Shown here piece by piece: positions 21,173 to 32,089 of a stretch of DNA of 64,000 nucleotides (within the stretch, counting starts at the first letter, position 1; each line of letters starts with the position of its first letter). The DNA is taken from NCBI GenBank assembly GCA_020342235.1, contig CP073212.1, forward strand, positions 682,001-746,000. The letters run 5' to 3'. Origin of the DNA: Saccharomycopsis phalli (lineage: Eukaryota; Ascomycota; Saccharomycetes; Ascoideales; Saccharomycopsidaceae). The notes under the pieces are model-generated. The model was not told the DNA's origin and searched no databases. It worked only from the letters and a program-made list of their open reading frames with translations. The translations under genes were made by a program, and so were the position numbers.

Positions 21173-22338
21173 TAAAGAGGTGTAAAAGAAGTGTGTATGA
21201 ATGTGGATGTATGAAAAAGTAGATGCATAGCAGGTGGTGTGAAGGTGAGGCATGAAAAGGCTGAGAAAAGGCTGAATAAAGATACGGATGAATAAAGATA
21301 CGGATGAAAAAAGGAGGTGGGTGTGGGAAGATGAATAACTGTGAATAATTGTGAATAAATGTGAATAAATGTGAATCTGAATAATTTGAATCTGAATAAT
21401 TGAATCTGAATAATTGTAATTCTGTATAATTGTAATTCTGAATAAATCACGACTCGGAATAAGCAAAAACTCCAGATCAGTACCAGATTAAAACACCAAA
21501 TTGCAACATCTGAATATATTGCTGAATAAATACCGTCTCAGAAGCACAGTCACTATTTGAACCACTCATCAGTAAATCACACTCACCAATTGAATCACCA
21601 ATTGAATCACCAATTGATCAACACCAATTGAATCACCAATTGAATCACCAATTGATCATCACTTGATCATCACTTGATCATCACTTGATCCTCACTTGAT
21701 CATCACCAATTGACACTCCAGTCCTGCAACACTCTCGAGCCCTGGCTCCACTCAAAGTTTATCCTAGATGAAACTGCAAACGTTTTCTGCCACCAGTAAA
21801 GCAGTGCTACTGAGATGCGTTGACGTAGGCAGACATGTCGGCAAGCACAGATGGCGGCATGTGGTCCGTGGCAGGAATATGCAACCACTAAATAAGGTCA
21901 TAATTGGGGTTGTCCGGTTGATGGCAAGTTGGCTGGCACGTCCTGGAGACCATCGCACATGGCCTCGCATGCTGGCACAGCAGAGAAACCTAAAACCCCG
22001 CTAGTACAACCACATTTATCCATGTTACAACAGGGCCAGAGCCTCGACAAGAAAAAAAAAAAAAATACCGCCCGCTGCTGGATCACCATCCAGACCACTA
22101 CCAGACGCTGGACACACGTCTCCGTGCGACAGAGCCCATGTTCGGTGACGCCGGCTGGGCATCTGTGGTCATCTCGCGGGGCCATGCATCGAAGATGCAC
22201 GATGATGCGTGTGATGACCAAATCTGTAATTGTCTTTTGAGATTACACAAGCGTCGCTCATTGTGCCAATATATATTTCCCAGCCTTGGCGCTAATTTTT
22301 CCTTTTGCTGAAAATCTTCAACTTCCATCTTTTGCACA
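21173..22338. other. Intergenic region upstream of IME2
   Basis: Contains tgtgaataa- and tctgaataattg-type repeats (21345-21440), a caccaattgaatcaccaatt/gatcatcactt repeat (21575-21715) and the IME2 promoter. No gene seen. Confidence 0.5.
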
Positions 22339-23733
22339 ATGAACAACCAAATCGGCCTTCCTCCTAGGCTCCAGTCGGCACCGCTTCCCGCCGACATTGA
22401 CTATCCTCCAAAACATATCCCGTTGCAGTCCTTGTCGAGGTACCACATCCTCTCCAGCTTGGGAAACGGCAGCTTTGGCAACGTGGTGTTGGCCAAGCGC
22501 AAAAACGACAGCGTGCCGCGCTCCAGCAAAAGCGGCACATTGATGGCCCCGATCCCTGGCGTCACCGACGTCGGCAACCCGCTCGTGGCCATAAAGACAA
22601 TGAACAAGCGGCTCCCGTGCCTCAAGGACTACACCAAGGTCAAGGAAGTGCGCTTCATCTTGGCGATCCCGTCGCACGCAAACTTGGTTTTCATCCACGA
22701 GATGTTCATTGACAATGTCGAGTTCAAGCTCCACATTGTCATGGAGACCATGAACCAGAACTTGTACCAGCTCATGAAGTCGCGCAGGGGCCAGGTCTTC
22801 TCGCCAAACTCAGTCAAGTGCATTCTTGCCCAGCTCCTCAGCGCCATCCGCCACATCCACAAGCACGGATACTTCCATCGCGACGTCAAACCAGAAAATA
22901 TCCTCATCAGCCCCAACATCAACCCCAGCACTTATGCCCCAAACCCAGCCATGCCCTACATTGTCAAGTTGGCTGACTACGGCTTGGCCCGTTCCGTGAC
23001 AAACACCAGACCCTACACCGGCTATGTCTCGACCCGCTGGTACCGCCCTCCGGAGATTTTGCTCCGGCAAAAACACTATTCGTGCCCCGTGGACGTGTGG
23101 GCGTTTGGCGCGGTTGCCGCCGAGGTGGCGACGTTCCGGCCGCTTTTTCCCGGGAACAATGAGCTCGACCAGACGTGGAAGGTGTTGGAGGTGTTGGGGT
23201 CGCCGACGGAGGTCTGTGACAAGCAGCCGTTGGGCGGGTTCTGGCTCGAGGCGCGGGACCTCGCGGCGAAGTTGGGGTTCCGGCTCCCGTACACTGAGGG
23301 CGTGCGCATGGAGAATATCATCCAGCGGCCTGAGTTGGCCGGGTTGGTTGGCGTGATACGAGGCTGCTTGATGTGGGACCCGAACCTCCGGTACGACGTG
23401 GACACGTTGGCGGCGATGCCGTATTTCCACAAGCGGGTGACGCGCGAGTCCCGCGAGTCGCGGGTGGAAAAGCCGCGGATCCGGCTTGTCAAGAAAAGCG
23501 TGCACCAGCTCGATGGTATGACGGCGACGGTGCAGCGGAAGAAGCACTGTCACACGCTCAGCGACTCGAGTCTGACCAAGGATACAATGTCGAACTACTC
23601 GAGCAGCATTGAGAGCGACAGCTTGGACTTGGACTTGGACAAGGCGCGGCGCAGCAACTTGTACTACTCTATACCCAATGAGGTGGTGGTAAAGAGCATG
23701 ACGTTCCCAGGCGTGAATGGGGCAATGTCGTAG
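22339..23733 (+). CDS. IME2: Meiosis-inducing Ser/Thr kinase Ime2 (RCK family)
   Basis: 464 residues. Kinase domain about 35-370: glycine loop LGNGSFGNVV (41-50), Lys86 in VAIKTM, HRDVKPEN (180-187), and DYG rather than DFG (213-215). The activation motif TGY (227-229) sits in PYTGYVSTRWYRPPEIL and matches the TxY signature of Ime2/RCK kinases. It has a long insert after HRDVKPENILI and a Ser-rich C-tail with repeated LDLD. Ime2 drives meiotic entry and Ndt80 activation in yeast; CUG-clade versions also affect filamentation. No CTG codon was found in the gene. Confidence 0.9.
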   Translation: MNNQIGLPPRLQSAPLPADIDYPPKHIPLQSLSRYHILSSLGNGSFGNVVLAKRKNDSVPRSSKSGTLMAPIPGVTDVGNPLVAIKTMNKRLPCLKDYTKVKEVRFILAIPSHANLVFIHEMFIDNVEFKLHIVMETMNQNLYQLMKSRRGQVFSPNSVKCILAQLLSAIRHIHKHGYFHRDVKPENILISPNINPSTYAPNPAMPYIVKLADYGLARSVTNTRPYTGYVSTRWYRPPEILLRQKHYSCPVDVWAFGAVAAEVATFRPLFPGNNELDQTWKVLEVLGSPTEVCDKQPLGGFWLEARDLAAKLGFRLPYTEGVRMENIIQRPELAGLVGVIRGCLMWDPNLRYDVDTLAAMPYFHKRVTRESRESRVEKPRIRLVKKSVHQLDGMTATVQRKKHCHTLSDSSLTKDTMSNYSSSIESDSLDLDLDKARRSNLYYSIPNEVVVKSMTFPGVNGAMS

Positions 23734-24725
23734 CATACAGGCATGGGCGAAGGTGTTGCATTATATTATATATCCCGGATAGAAATGGCATGACAAAGAC
23801 AATTGTAATGAGGCTAGTGGCAGTAGAAGAGTGAGTTTATAACGAGGCAATGGTGTATGAGTTTATAAAGTTGGGGTATCGATTTATTAAGTTGTAATAT
23901 GGATTTATTAAGTTGGAGTAAAAATTTATTAAGTTGGAATATGGATTTATTAAGTTGGAGTAAAAATTTATTAAGTTGGAATATCGATTTATAAGGTTGG
24001 AATATGGATTTATAAGGTTGGGGTATAAATTTATAAAGCTGGAATATGGATTTATAAGGTTGGAATATGGAATTATAAAGCTGGAATATGAATTTATTAA
24101 GTTGGAGTATGAATTTATCAAGTTGGAATATCGATTTATTAAGTTGGGTAAAAATTTATCAAGTTGGAATATGGATTTACAAAGCTAGTGTACAAATACA
24201 AGGTTGGAGTATGAACTATTACAAAAGTTTAAATACAAGCGTGTATATTTGAATCACAATGAGACATTCACCAGGTGAAAACCCAACTTCTGCTTTGGCG
24301 CATAATAACTTGAGGAGAACAAATGTACACATGCCAAGATGTGCGGGCAAACGGTATGCGAATAAAAATGGCAAGACAAACTGGCCAGAGACAAACTGGC
24401 CAGAGACATTGCTAGACAAACTAGTCAGAGACATTGCTAGACATACTAACTAAAATCATTGCAAGACAAACTGACTCAAATCATTACCAGACAAACTGGC
24501 AAATTGGCCTAGAGTGGTTGCAACATGCCTTCAAACCTTGGATCATAGACCCTGTGCAATTGACAAGAATCGACACAATTGACAAGAATCGACACAATTG
24601 ACACATTGCCAATGGCAGTGAAAACAATACTGCAAATGTTCTAATAAGCTCTGTTTGTATCGAGGCCCTTGCAAGTTTATACAAACCCACACTGCGTTCA
24701 AGCCTCTGTACAGCGCCCATTTACA
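23734..24725. other. Intergenic region with a large minisatellite
   Basis: A minisatellite occupies 23838-24190; shorter repeats follow (acaaactggccagag near 24379-24480, acaattgacaagaatcgac near 24556-24605). No gene seen. Confidence 0.55.
23838..24190. repeat. 24-bp minisatellite, about 14 copies
   Basis: Units such as gttggaatatggatttataa with variants in the last codon-sized block. Because the unit is a multiple of three and lacks stops, both strands stay open, but the translations are simple repeats and not genes. Confidence 0.85.
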
Positions 24726-25142
24726 TCAAAAGTCAGTCACTCGTCCGTTAAACGAATAATCGCCATGTCGCAACGGATCTTGCTTTGGACCCCCCACCTC
24801 GCCCGACACGGGGTTCACGTCGCCTTCAAACTCCGGTATCGTGCCAAAATTGCTCGGGAAATTCCCGACATCCGTGTCCATCTTACTCACGGGCTTCTTG
24901 CCTTCGCCAACTAGCTTCTCATTATATTCCTCAATGGCAACTTGTGATGCCGCGATCCGCTGAAGCCTCTCAAACTCCAACTGGTCCTCTTCTGGAAGTC
25001 GTGGTGGCCCAGGTGCTGTCTTTGGACTGAAACTGGAGTAAGCCCTGTATCGTAATGGACTGAAACTAGAGTAAATTCTGTATTGTAATGAACTGGTAAA
25101 TAAAGTGGTAAATGGCTTGTTAAATGGTCGTATCTTGTACAT
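24726..25142 (-). CDS. SDH8: Succinate dehydrogenase assembly factor Sdh8/SDHAF4
   Basis: 138 residues from the ATG at 25140-25142. The N-terminus (MYKIRPFNKPFTTLFTSS) is basic and hydroxylated, like a mitochondrial targeting peptide, and a short duplicated segment (RYRAYSSFSP) follows. The C-terminus GPKQDPLRHGDYSFNGRVTDF is the hallmark of the SDHAF4 family, which binds flavinylated Sdh1 in the matrix and helps its assembly with Sdh2. The longer open frame to 25196 has no ATG. Confidence 0.9.
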   Translation of the reverse strand: MYKIRPFNKPFTTLFTSSLQYRIYSSFSPLRYRAYSSFSPKTAPGPPRLPEEDQLEFERLQRIAASQVAIEEYNEKLVGEGKKPVSKMDTDVGNFPSNFGTIPEFEGDVNPVSGEVGGPKQDPLRHGDYSFNGRVTDF

Positions 25143-27435
25143 AATTACACAAATACACACACCCTCCAATGTCACAAAACCAAGAAAAATAACCAATCGG
25201 ACACGTGACCAAGTCCAGTCTCTTTATTTTCTTCCACATCTTTCCACTCTCTACTTTTTCCTTTCTTTTTTTTTTTTTATCCTTAAACTTTTTTTTTTTT
25301 TTTTTTTTCTCTTACATAATTACTCTGCACAGAAACGCACAGGTAATGTGATGACCATGGAACGACAATTTGTCCATGTTTAAATGTAATTTTTCATCAG
25401 GAACCAGCATAGACTAGTATACAAGGTATAAATCACTCCACGCTTGTCACGTGGAACTGGCGGATATCCATCACATAATGCTCAACATCCAATTGTGTGT
25501 CCTCAGACTGCCATTTAGTGTTTCGCTATTCAGTTTCGCTATTCAGTGTGTCTCACTACTCAGCATGTCTTACTTTAATCACTTAGCACGTTGGGAAATA
25601 CGACGTTGACTGTCTCCGCAGTAATTTGCAGCTCTATAGCCTCAGATTTGTGAATCTTGTTGAGCATCTAGTAACAGAAGACGACTTTACAAAACCAATC
25701 GGCTCAATGCTTCTCCCCTGTAAACTGGAGCCGTAGTGGGTGGATGCAGACTTTATATACCCACTCCCTTGCAATGTCCAATTAGCTCTCCGACTTTTAG
25801 GCTGGCGCATTATTGGAGCACATGGGCTTTAGCCAAAGTCTGATAGTACACTAGTTACGTATTCATGTGACAGCAGGTGAGTACCAGACTAGAGCGAATT
25901 TGAAAGGACAGTAGATAGCTTACTAATACGAAGGAAAAGTTACGCCTTATTCGTACCTGGTGGATTTTCAAGTGCTTGACGTTGTTTGAGGTGGTGCAAA
26001 CGTCTCAAGAAGTAATAGAGGTGACGGTGCATGGTATATTGTTGTAGTACATGTCCACAACACTCAATTCGTATGTCGGAGGTTCCATGGCCAAAACGAG
26101 CCGCGGCCATTGGCCTCGAATCGAGGCATTGCTGAGATTTTACACCTTGGTGTTGTTGATTCTGACCTTGGTTACGTTAATTCTGACCTTGGTTTCATTG
26201 TTTAACACAGCCCGTCGTATAACTTGGAGGTCCTATGTATTCCATGGGATAAGCCGTACTCGCCAAGAATCGCTCATCTCTAAACCCTGTAACGTTGAAC
26301 CTTGTTACTTTCTACAGGGTTATAGGTAATCCTTGAGACGAGCCGTTTCTGGCAAATGCTCTGTAAGACGAGCTATTTGGATGCTGGAAACTTTTCGTAT
26401 TTGACGATTTTCATGGTTAAACTCGAATTTAAGGACTTGCGATTAGCAGTCTAGGTAAATTGTCTCAACTTGTAGGTTGGTTAAGATCTAGTTCAATTTC
26501 CAAGGTACGATGAAGCACGGGCTGCTCAAATACCTGGCAATGTGGAGTTGGCAATGTGGATAGGCTATGCCATGTAAGTATCAAGGTGGTGAATTTACAA
26601 AGAACGAGTCAGTTTGGTATTACTGTGGTGATGTTTTTAAATTGACTAATTTTTTAAATTGAGTGATTTTCTAAATTGAGTGATTTTTTAAATTAAGTGA
26701 TTTTTAAATTGAGTGATGTTCTTAAATCGAGTAGCGTATTCATCGTGCAATAAACATTTAGATCATCTCATCAAGGTCAATACCCTTTGATTATCATTCC
26801 TCTGGCTCTTTAAACTCAGACTGAACTGTCCCATGACCATCTCTTATTCCATGGAAGTCAGACTGAGCCGTTGTATTTACATGATTATAAATAGATAGAC
26901 ATTCTCCTCATTGCATGTATCATAATTGCGGTATTACACTTATAATCAAGTAGCAAGGAATACTAAATCAAGTAAAAATCTCCTATGTAATAGACATGAT
27001 CCTAATACAAGGTTTACATTCAACTTTGTGCTCTTTAGCCACTTGTTGATCATCTCGCTGATAAATTTACGTCTTTCATTACATTATAATAATCACAAGT
27101 GTGAAAGATGATTAATCAGTGATTGACTACAATATTCATACTCCAAGACCATTGAGATCTGTAGTCAACGGCCTTGTCATATTAAAGAGACTCTTCCAAG
27201 AATAAAATTGCTTATAAATCCAGTTAATAAAAAAAATAGTGCGATTCAGATTCATACAATGCTCATCCATGGGCCAATAAACCGGCAACATACATGACAG
27301 ATTACAATGTTTTTGAAACCATACAATTTCATTTTATACAATTTATTCCACCACACCAAAGCCGCTTAAACCACCCAATTCACAATATGAAGAAATGACA
27401 CTACTTTCGTACGCAGATTTCACCAGTTTAATTAC
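25143..27435. other. 2.3-kb intergenic region
   Basis: Holds poly-T runs (25267-25310), a ttctgaccttggttacgtta-like direct repeat near 26150-26190, and a ttaaattgagtgattt minisatellite at 26635-26735. The 92-residue frame at 26051-26329 has no recognisable domain and overlaps the repeat, so I do not call it a gene. Confidence 0.5.
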
Positions 27436-29595
27436 TCATTCCGGGCTTTTCTCCGCACTGACCTGTACACCAGTTTCCTGCTTCTCACCCAAATCCTTTT
27501 TGGCCAAATCAGTCTCTATAGCCTTGGTCAAATTCTCTCGCATACTCAAGCCCTGGTGTATCGAATCATCCTCGGAAAAGTTGGTCACATAGTCGCTCTT
27601 CATTCGCTTCTCCCACCACTGTCTGTCTGCGCCCGAGTGAAAGTCTTGTAGAGGTATAGTGCTGTTATACACCGAGTCATCGTCGTCATCGTCGTCGCTT
27701 TTTCCCTCATTAAGAGTGATTTTTGTGGTTTTGACGCTGCCAAAATTCTTTCTATACTCTTCCTGCAACAACTGGCGGTATTTGGACCCATTGTCACCTT
27801 TTGACCCATTGTCACCTCTTGACCCATTGTCACCTTTTGACCCATTGTCACCTTTTAACCCTTTGTCGCCTTTTAACCCTTTGTCGCCTCTTGACTCATT
27901 TTCCCATTCAGATCGGGTACGCACCTTGTAATGCCCACCAAGAACCAAGTCTTTTGCCACAAGCTCCCTGGTCCGTCCCAAGGACTCAATTTCCGACACA
28001 CGGTCACAGGTCTCGTCCAAGAGCTTCTCAAACCCAGGCTGGGAGCATATCTCGTGGAATCCGCGCATCATTGGCACGGAATCGGCCTTGACATGGGACT
28101 TGTGGTCAATGGTGAAGATGTTCAAGTTGTCGTACTCCTGGATATAATCCGGGCGAGTCATGACCTGACGGGCCCTCCAGAGAGGTAGCGATGGGAGAGA
28201 ATGGGAGTAGTCCTTGCTGTGGGTGTTTTGGAGCCGTTCTTTGTCCATTTCCACAAGCTCCTTGGCGAGCAACATCGCCGACGTGGAAAACTTGCCGCTT
28301 TCCATAACGTCGTCGTCCATTCCCGCGCCTAGCAACCCGCACTGGTTCAAGAACCAGGTTTTTTCCCGGTCGATAATCTCGTGGCACGCCACGATCATGT
28401 TGCGGTGCTTCGAGACGTGGGCAAGATGCTGCGGACGGCCTCCAATGAGATCATACACACGATGGGCAAGATCCTCGCTGAGATTTTCGTGGAAGAACTT
28501 TTTCCGGCTCAACTGGAGGGCCTTGACTGCCTGCAGACGGTTCAAGTCGGTGATGGAGATCACCTCCAACTTGGTGCCCAACTGCTTGAATCTCTCGTAC
28601 AACCAGTAGTCGTCGGAGTTGAAGATCATGGTTGCCAATCCGGCGCCGCTCAACTCCTCTGCTTTTTGCTGGAGCAATTCGATCAAGTGCCGTCCCTCCT
28701 CGTTATTACGGATCAAGTGTGCGGCGTTGATAAACACCACCACTGGTCGTTTAGTCTTGCTCACGCGCTTGATGGCGACCTCCTCCAACTTGATGAACGC
28801 CCGCTCAATGTCTAGGAGCGCAGTGGTGTCCCGTGGACCCCGGATGCTGAACAACGACCCGATGTAGTCCTCGAAAAACTCAAAGTTGAGGGCCTTGCCA
28901 AGCCGGATCCGGAAGATCTCGGGATCTGCATGGGCCTCCAACGCAGTACAGTTGTCTCCACCGACTTTGGAGAAGCTTTCGAGCACCATTGAGGTCTTGC
29001 CGGTGCCTTTTTCGCCAATCAACAAGAAGTACCGCCCCGAGATTTTGCCAGAGACAATGTCGTCCATCAACTGCTGCTGCGGCCGCATCACCCAGTCCTC
29101 CTCCGAGTGGTTTCGCTCGTGGATCGCCAAGTCAAATGACATGTCCCCCGGCTCAAACACCTGGTCCATCTTGTCCAACACATGCTTCTCGTACGCTCGG
29201 TGGTACGTCAACCCCGCGGCAGCGAGAATCGCAACCGAAATGAACGTGATCCCGCCGGTTTCAAGCACCTTGAACAAGAATCTGGTGGCCTTGTCCTTGA
29301 ACTTGCTGAACCGCGAGGGCTCGGATTCCTCGGGCTCAGGGTCGACTTTTGGGTTTTCCCCGGGCCCATCTGCCGGTGACACTGTCGCAGATACGCTGAC
29401 CTCCTCTCTTTTTATCTTCAGCTTGAGCTGTTGCTTCTGTCTCTCCAACGTCTTCTTTTCGTCCTGGAGACTGTCGTTTTCGAGGTTTTCCAACACATCA
29501 AAGGGAATGAGCGGGTTGATTCGCACAGCCGTGCTCCGGTGGAATCCCCGTGCTGTGGAACGAGTTAATAACCGTGATAATTGGCGAGCGGACAT
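27436..29595 (-). CDS. Mitochondrial inner-membrane P-loop ATPase (AAA+/STAND-like)
   Basis: 719 residues. A basic N-terminal presequence (MSARQLSRLLTRSTARGFHR) is followed by a coiled coil rich in Lys/Gln/Glu (about 45-70), one membrane segment (about 112-130, ITFISVAILAAAGLTYHRAY) and a nucleotide-binding domain. Walker A is LIGEKGTGKTS (about 192-202); a Walker B-like strand is RPVVVFINAAHL, with Asn where acidic residues are usual. Fungal mitochondrial proteins of this layout exist but their role is poorly known; I do not assign a name. Near the C-terminus a collagen-like run of Gly-X-Y triplets (KGDNGS units) is encoded by a minisatellite at 27785-27890. Confidence 0.82.
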   Translation of the reverse strand: MSARQLSRLLTRSTARGFHRSTAVRINPLIPFDVLENLENDSLQDEKKTLERQKQQLKLKIKREEVSVSATVSPADGPGENPKVDPEPEESEPSRFSKFKDKATRFLFKVLETGGITFISVAILAAAGLTYHRAYEKHVLDKMDQVFEPGDMSFDLAIHERNHSEEDWVMRPQQQLMDDIVSGKISGRYFLLIGEKGTGKTSMVLESFSKVGGDNCTALEAHADPEIFRIRLGKALNFEFFEDYIGSLFSIRGPRDTTALLDIERAFIKLEEVAIKRVSKTKRPVVVFINAAHLIRNNEEGRHLIELLQQKAEELSGAGLATMIFNSDDYWLYERFKQLGTKLEVISITDLNRLQAVKALQLSRKKFFHENLSEDLAHRVYDLIGGRPQHLAHVSKHRNMIVACHEIIDREKTWFLNQCGLLGAGMDDDVMESGKFSTSAMLLAKELVEMDKERLQNTHSKDYSHSLPSLPLWRARQVMTRPDYIQEYDNLNIFTIDHKSHVKADSVPMMRGFHEICSQPGFEKLLDETCDRVSEIESLGRTRELVAKDLVLGGHYKVRTRSEWENESRGDKGLKGDKGLKGDNGSKGDNGSRGDNGSKGDNGSKYRQLLQEEYRKNFGSVKTTKITLNEGKSDDDDDDDSVYNSTIPLQDFHSGADRQWWEKRMKSDYVTNFSEDDSIHQGLSMRENLTKAIETDLAKKDLGEKQETGVQVSAEKSPE

Positions 29596-30096
29596 GGAAT
29601 TTCAGATGCCAAGATGTGGGTTTGGCAGCGTGGAGTGAACCATTGGGGTGGTACCATGGGATACCATGGAGGTGGTATATCAGTATAGTACCATGTGGGT
29701 GGTATACATTGGACATTCCATGGTATTGGTACATGCATACTTCCATACTACTTTATCATCCCATTTTACTGGTACATACATACTTCCATGTCATTGGTAT
29801 ATACATACTTCCATGCTAACATGTACCATCCTTGGTATACTTTGGTAGCATCGTATACATTCCTGACCCCATTTCGATGCATAAATGTCTACACCTCAGG
29901 TTCGCTCTTTAGGTTTATATACAAACATATGCTTAAAAGACGTACCCGGCAAGGGGTCCGGAACAAAATTACTTACCGAATATATTTGCGCTACACACAT
30001 GTACCAGCACCGTGGGCCGGATATCCGCACCAACAGGGTAAGCGGGATTGCGCACCAATTGGGCGTGGGTTGGTGCTTGGTTCAACCTTGAGTCAT
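29596..30096. other. Divergent promoter region with ggtataccatgg-like repeats
   Basis: Between the divergent ATPase and ELP6 genes. From 29640 to 29850 it is a loose array of taccatgtgggtggtatac and acatacttccatg units. Open frames here come from the repeat. Confidence 0.5.
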
Positions 30097-30834
30097 ATGC
30101 AGACACAACAGCTTCAATTGTTCAAAGACAAGTCGGTTGTTTCTTTGAAGCTTTTCCAGACCAAGAAAAACTTTCTAACCCTAATAAATACCATCCAGGG
30201 TACCAATCCGATATGGCTTCTCAATCAGTTGCTCCAACTGTATGCCGAACAGTCAGTCAAGGTGGTGTTTGTGACGTTTATCAACGAGCCAAAGTACTAC
30301 TCGGCGTCGTATAAAAAGGCATATGGAAAGAACTTGGATGTAGAGTTTATTGACTGCTTCACCGGGTTGTTTGACCGATTGCACGACACTCTGTCTGGGG
30401 GTGTGGACCGGTTCTTTAGTACCACGATAATTGAGAAACTCAAGCAGATTGACGGCAAAAAGGCAGTGGTTTTGGAGCACCCAGAGTTTTTGCTAGCGTC
30501 GACGGGAATCGGGTGTCTTGAGTATCTCAAGTTGATTCACAGGACCCAGATCCAGTGCCAGAACTTGGTGGTGGTGAATTCCATTGATGACAAGTTTATT
30601 GACTTTAATCCGTTGAACCACGAGTCGTCCATTGAGTATAAATTGACCAAGTTGTATAGTAGTCTTGTGGTGAAGAGCAGTCTTGTAATTACCGTCAAGC
30701 CTTTGGATACTGGCCGTGCCGATGATGTTACTGGGAACTTGGTGATAGCAAAAGGGCCTATGGATGAGGGGTTGGTGCGGGAGGATGAGTATTTGTTTCA
30801 GGTTAAGAAGAATGGAGTTGATTTGTTTTATTGA
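30097..30834 (+). CDS. ELP6: Elongator subunit Elp6
   Basis: 245 residues from the ATG at 30097 (MQTQQLQLFKDKSVVSLKLF); upstream codons in the same open frame are unlike Elp6 and come from repeats. Elp6 forms the Elp456 hexamer, a RecA-like ring needed for wobble-uridine modification of tRNA by Elongator. The fold elements QPEFLL-like (VLEHPEFLLASTGIGCLEYL) and the C-terminal KPLDTGRADDVTGNLVIAKG followed by EYLFQVKKNGVDLFY match the family. The TGA stop lies in the first unit of the 12-bp satellite that follows. Confidence 0.88.
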   Translation: MQTQQLQLFKDKSVVSLKLFQTKKNFLTLINTIQGTNPIWLLNQLLQLYAEQSVKVVFVTFINEPKYYSASYKKAYGKNLDVEFIDCFTGLFDRLHDTLSGGVDRFFSTTIIEKLKQIDGKKAVVLEHPEFLLASTGIGCLEYLKLIHRTQIQCQNLVVVNSIDDKFIDFNPLNHESSIEYKLTKLYSSLVVKSSLVITVKPLDTGRADDVTGNLVIAKGPMDEGLVREDEYLFQVKKNGVDLFY

Positions 30835-31250
30835 GGAATGAGATGAGGAATGAGATGAGGAATGAGATGAGGAATGAGATGAGGAATGAGATGAGGAATG
30901 AGATGAGGAATGAGATGAGGAATGAGATGAGGAATGAGATGAGGAATGAGATGAGGAATGAGATGAGGAATGAGATGAGGAATGAGATGAGGAATGAGAT
31001 GAGGAATGAGATGAGGAATGTGATGAGGAATGAGATGAGGAATGTGATGAGGAATGTGATGAGGAATGTGATGAGGAATGAGATGAGGAATGAGATGAGG
31101 AATGAGATGAGGAATGAGATGAGGAATGAGATGAGGAATGAGATGAGGAATGTGATGAGGAATGTGATGAGGAATGTGATGAGGAATGTGATGAGGAATG
31201 TGATGAGGAATGAGATGAGGAATGAGATGAGGAATGAGATGAAGTATGAG
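30832..31250. repeat. 12-bp satellite (tgaggaatgaga), about 34 copies
   Basis: A near-perfect array with two kinds of unit that differ at one base (gaatgaga and gaatgtga), in blocks. It begins at the ELP6 stop codon. Both strands give 148-residue open frames (MRNEMRNE and HLIPHLIP) that are artefacts. Confidence 0.95.
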
Positions 31251-31755
31251 GTATTGGAAGTGTTTATGAGGCATTGAAGGTATTTGTTAGTGGTATTTGT
31301 TAGTGGTATTTGTTAGTGGTATTTAGTAGGGGTATTCTATAAATGATATTAGTGAGGTATTCTGTGAGTGGTATCTGAATGAAATCTCAATGATATCAAA
31401 AGACATCTCATGACATTTCAAGATATCTCAACGACATCTCAAGGTATCTCATGACATCTCAATCTACCTTGCATTTCACTATCCAATATTAAGGTCCATT
31501 TACGAGCACCAACCACCCTTGTCTTGCCAACTATCCTTATCTCGCTCAAACACCCTTGTCTTCGAACTATCCTTGTCTTCTAACTATCCTTATCTACTAA
31601 CTATCCTTGTCTGTTAACCATCCTTGTCTGCTAACCATCCTTGTCTGCTAACCATCTTGTCTGCTAAATATCCTTGTCTGCTAACCATCCTTGTCTTCTA
31701 ACTATCTTATCTTGCTCAATTGCCAATGACTCATAGAGTACTCCGACTTTCATGG

Positions 31756-31850
31756 TGTAATATAATAACTAGGATACGAGTTGGTAAAATAGCTAAAATA
31801 TATTCGCTTGACTATTCAAAGAATAGCCTGGCTATTTATGTCTGGAAAAG
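31756..31850 (+). mobile_element. LTR-related fragment
   Basis: Starts TGTAATATAATAACTAGGAT and resembles the first 85 bp of the solo LTR at 10618, including aatatattcgcttgac. The end is not recognisable. Confidence 0.5.
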
Positions 31851-32089
31851 GTAAGACACATTCTTTGGTCAAAGGAAATGGACATGGCTAGACCATTGCC
31901 TATGACTAGGAGATTGGGTCAAAATGCAAGTATAAAGGACAATGAACAATAAAGATCTTGGCAATGGTCAGAGGCCATGAGAAAAGCGTGGTGTCATTGT
32001 GGAGGAAATGGACTTGGCTAGACCATTTCCTGAGAACCAAATAGACGGTAGATAGATTTTTTGGGACAACCCTTTCTTCACCTTCTTCT

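Noticed and set aside
20729-21466. 245-codon minus-strand frame rich in Leu and Phe
   Set aside because: It reads through the purine tract behind PAM16 and then antisense to PAM16 exon 2.
22810-23736. 308-codon minus-strand frame
   Set aside because: It is antisense to IME2 and has no domain.
26051-26329. 92-codon frame as a membrane protein gene
   Set aside because: The hydrophobic part comes from a direct repeat (ttctgaccttggtt), and no domain or codon bias supports it.
29695-30096. N-terminal extension of ELP6 by 134 codons
   Set aside because: The extension translates promoter repeats and is unlike Elp6; the ATG at 30097 fits the family.
30831-31277. 148-codon open frames on both strands (MRNE and HLIP repeats)
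   Set aside because: They are translations of a 12-bp satellite whose unit is a multiple of three and has no stop.
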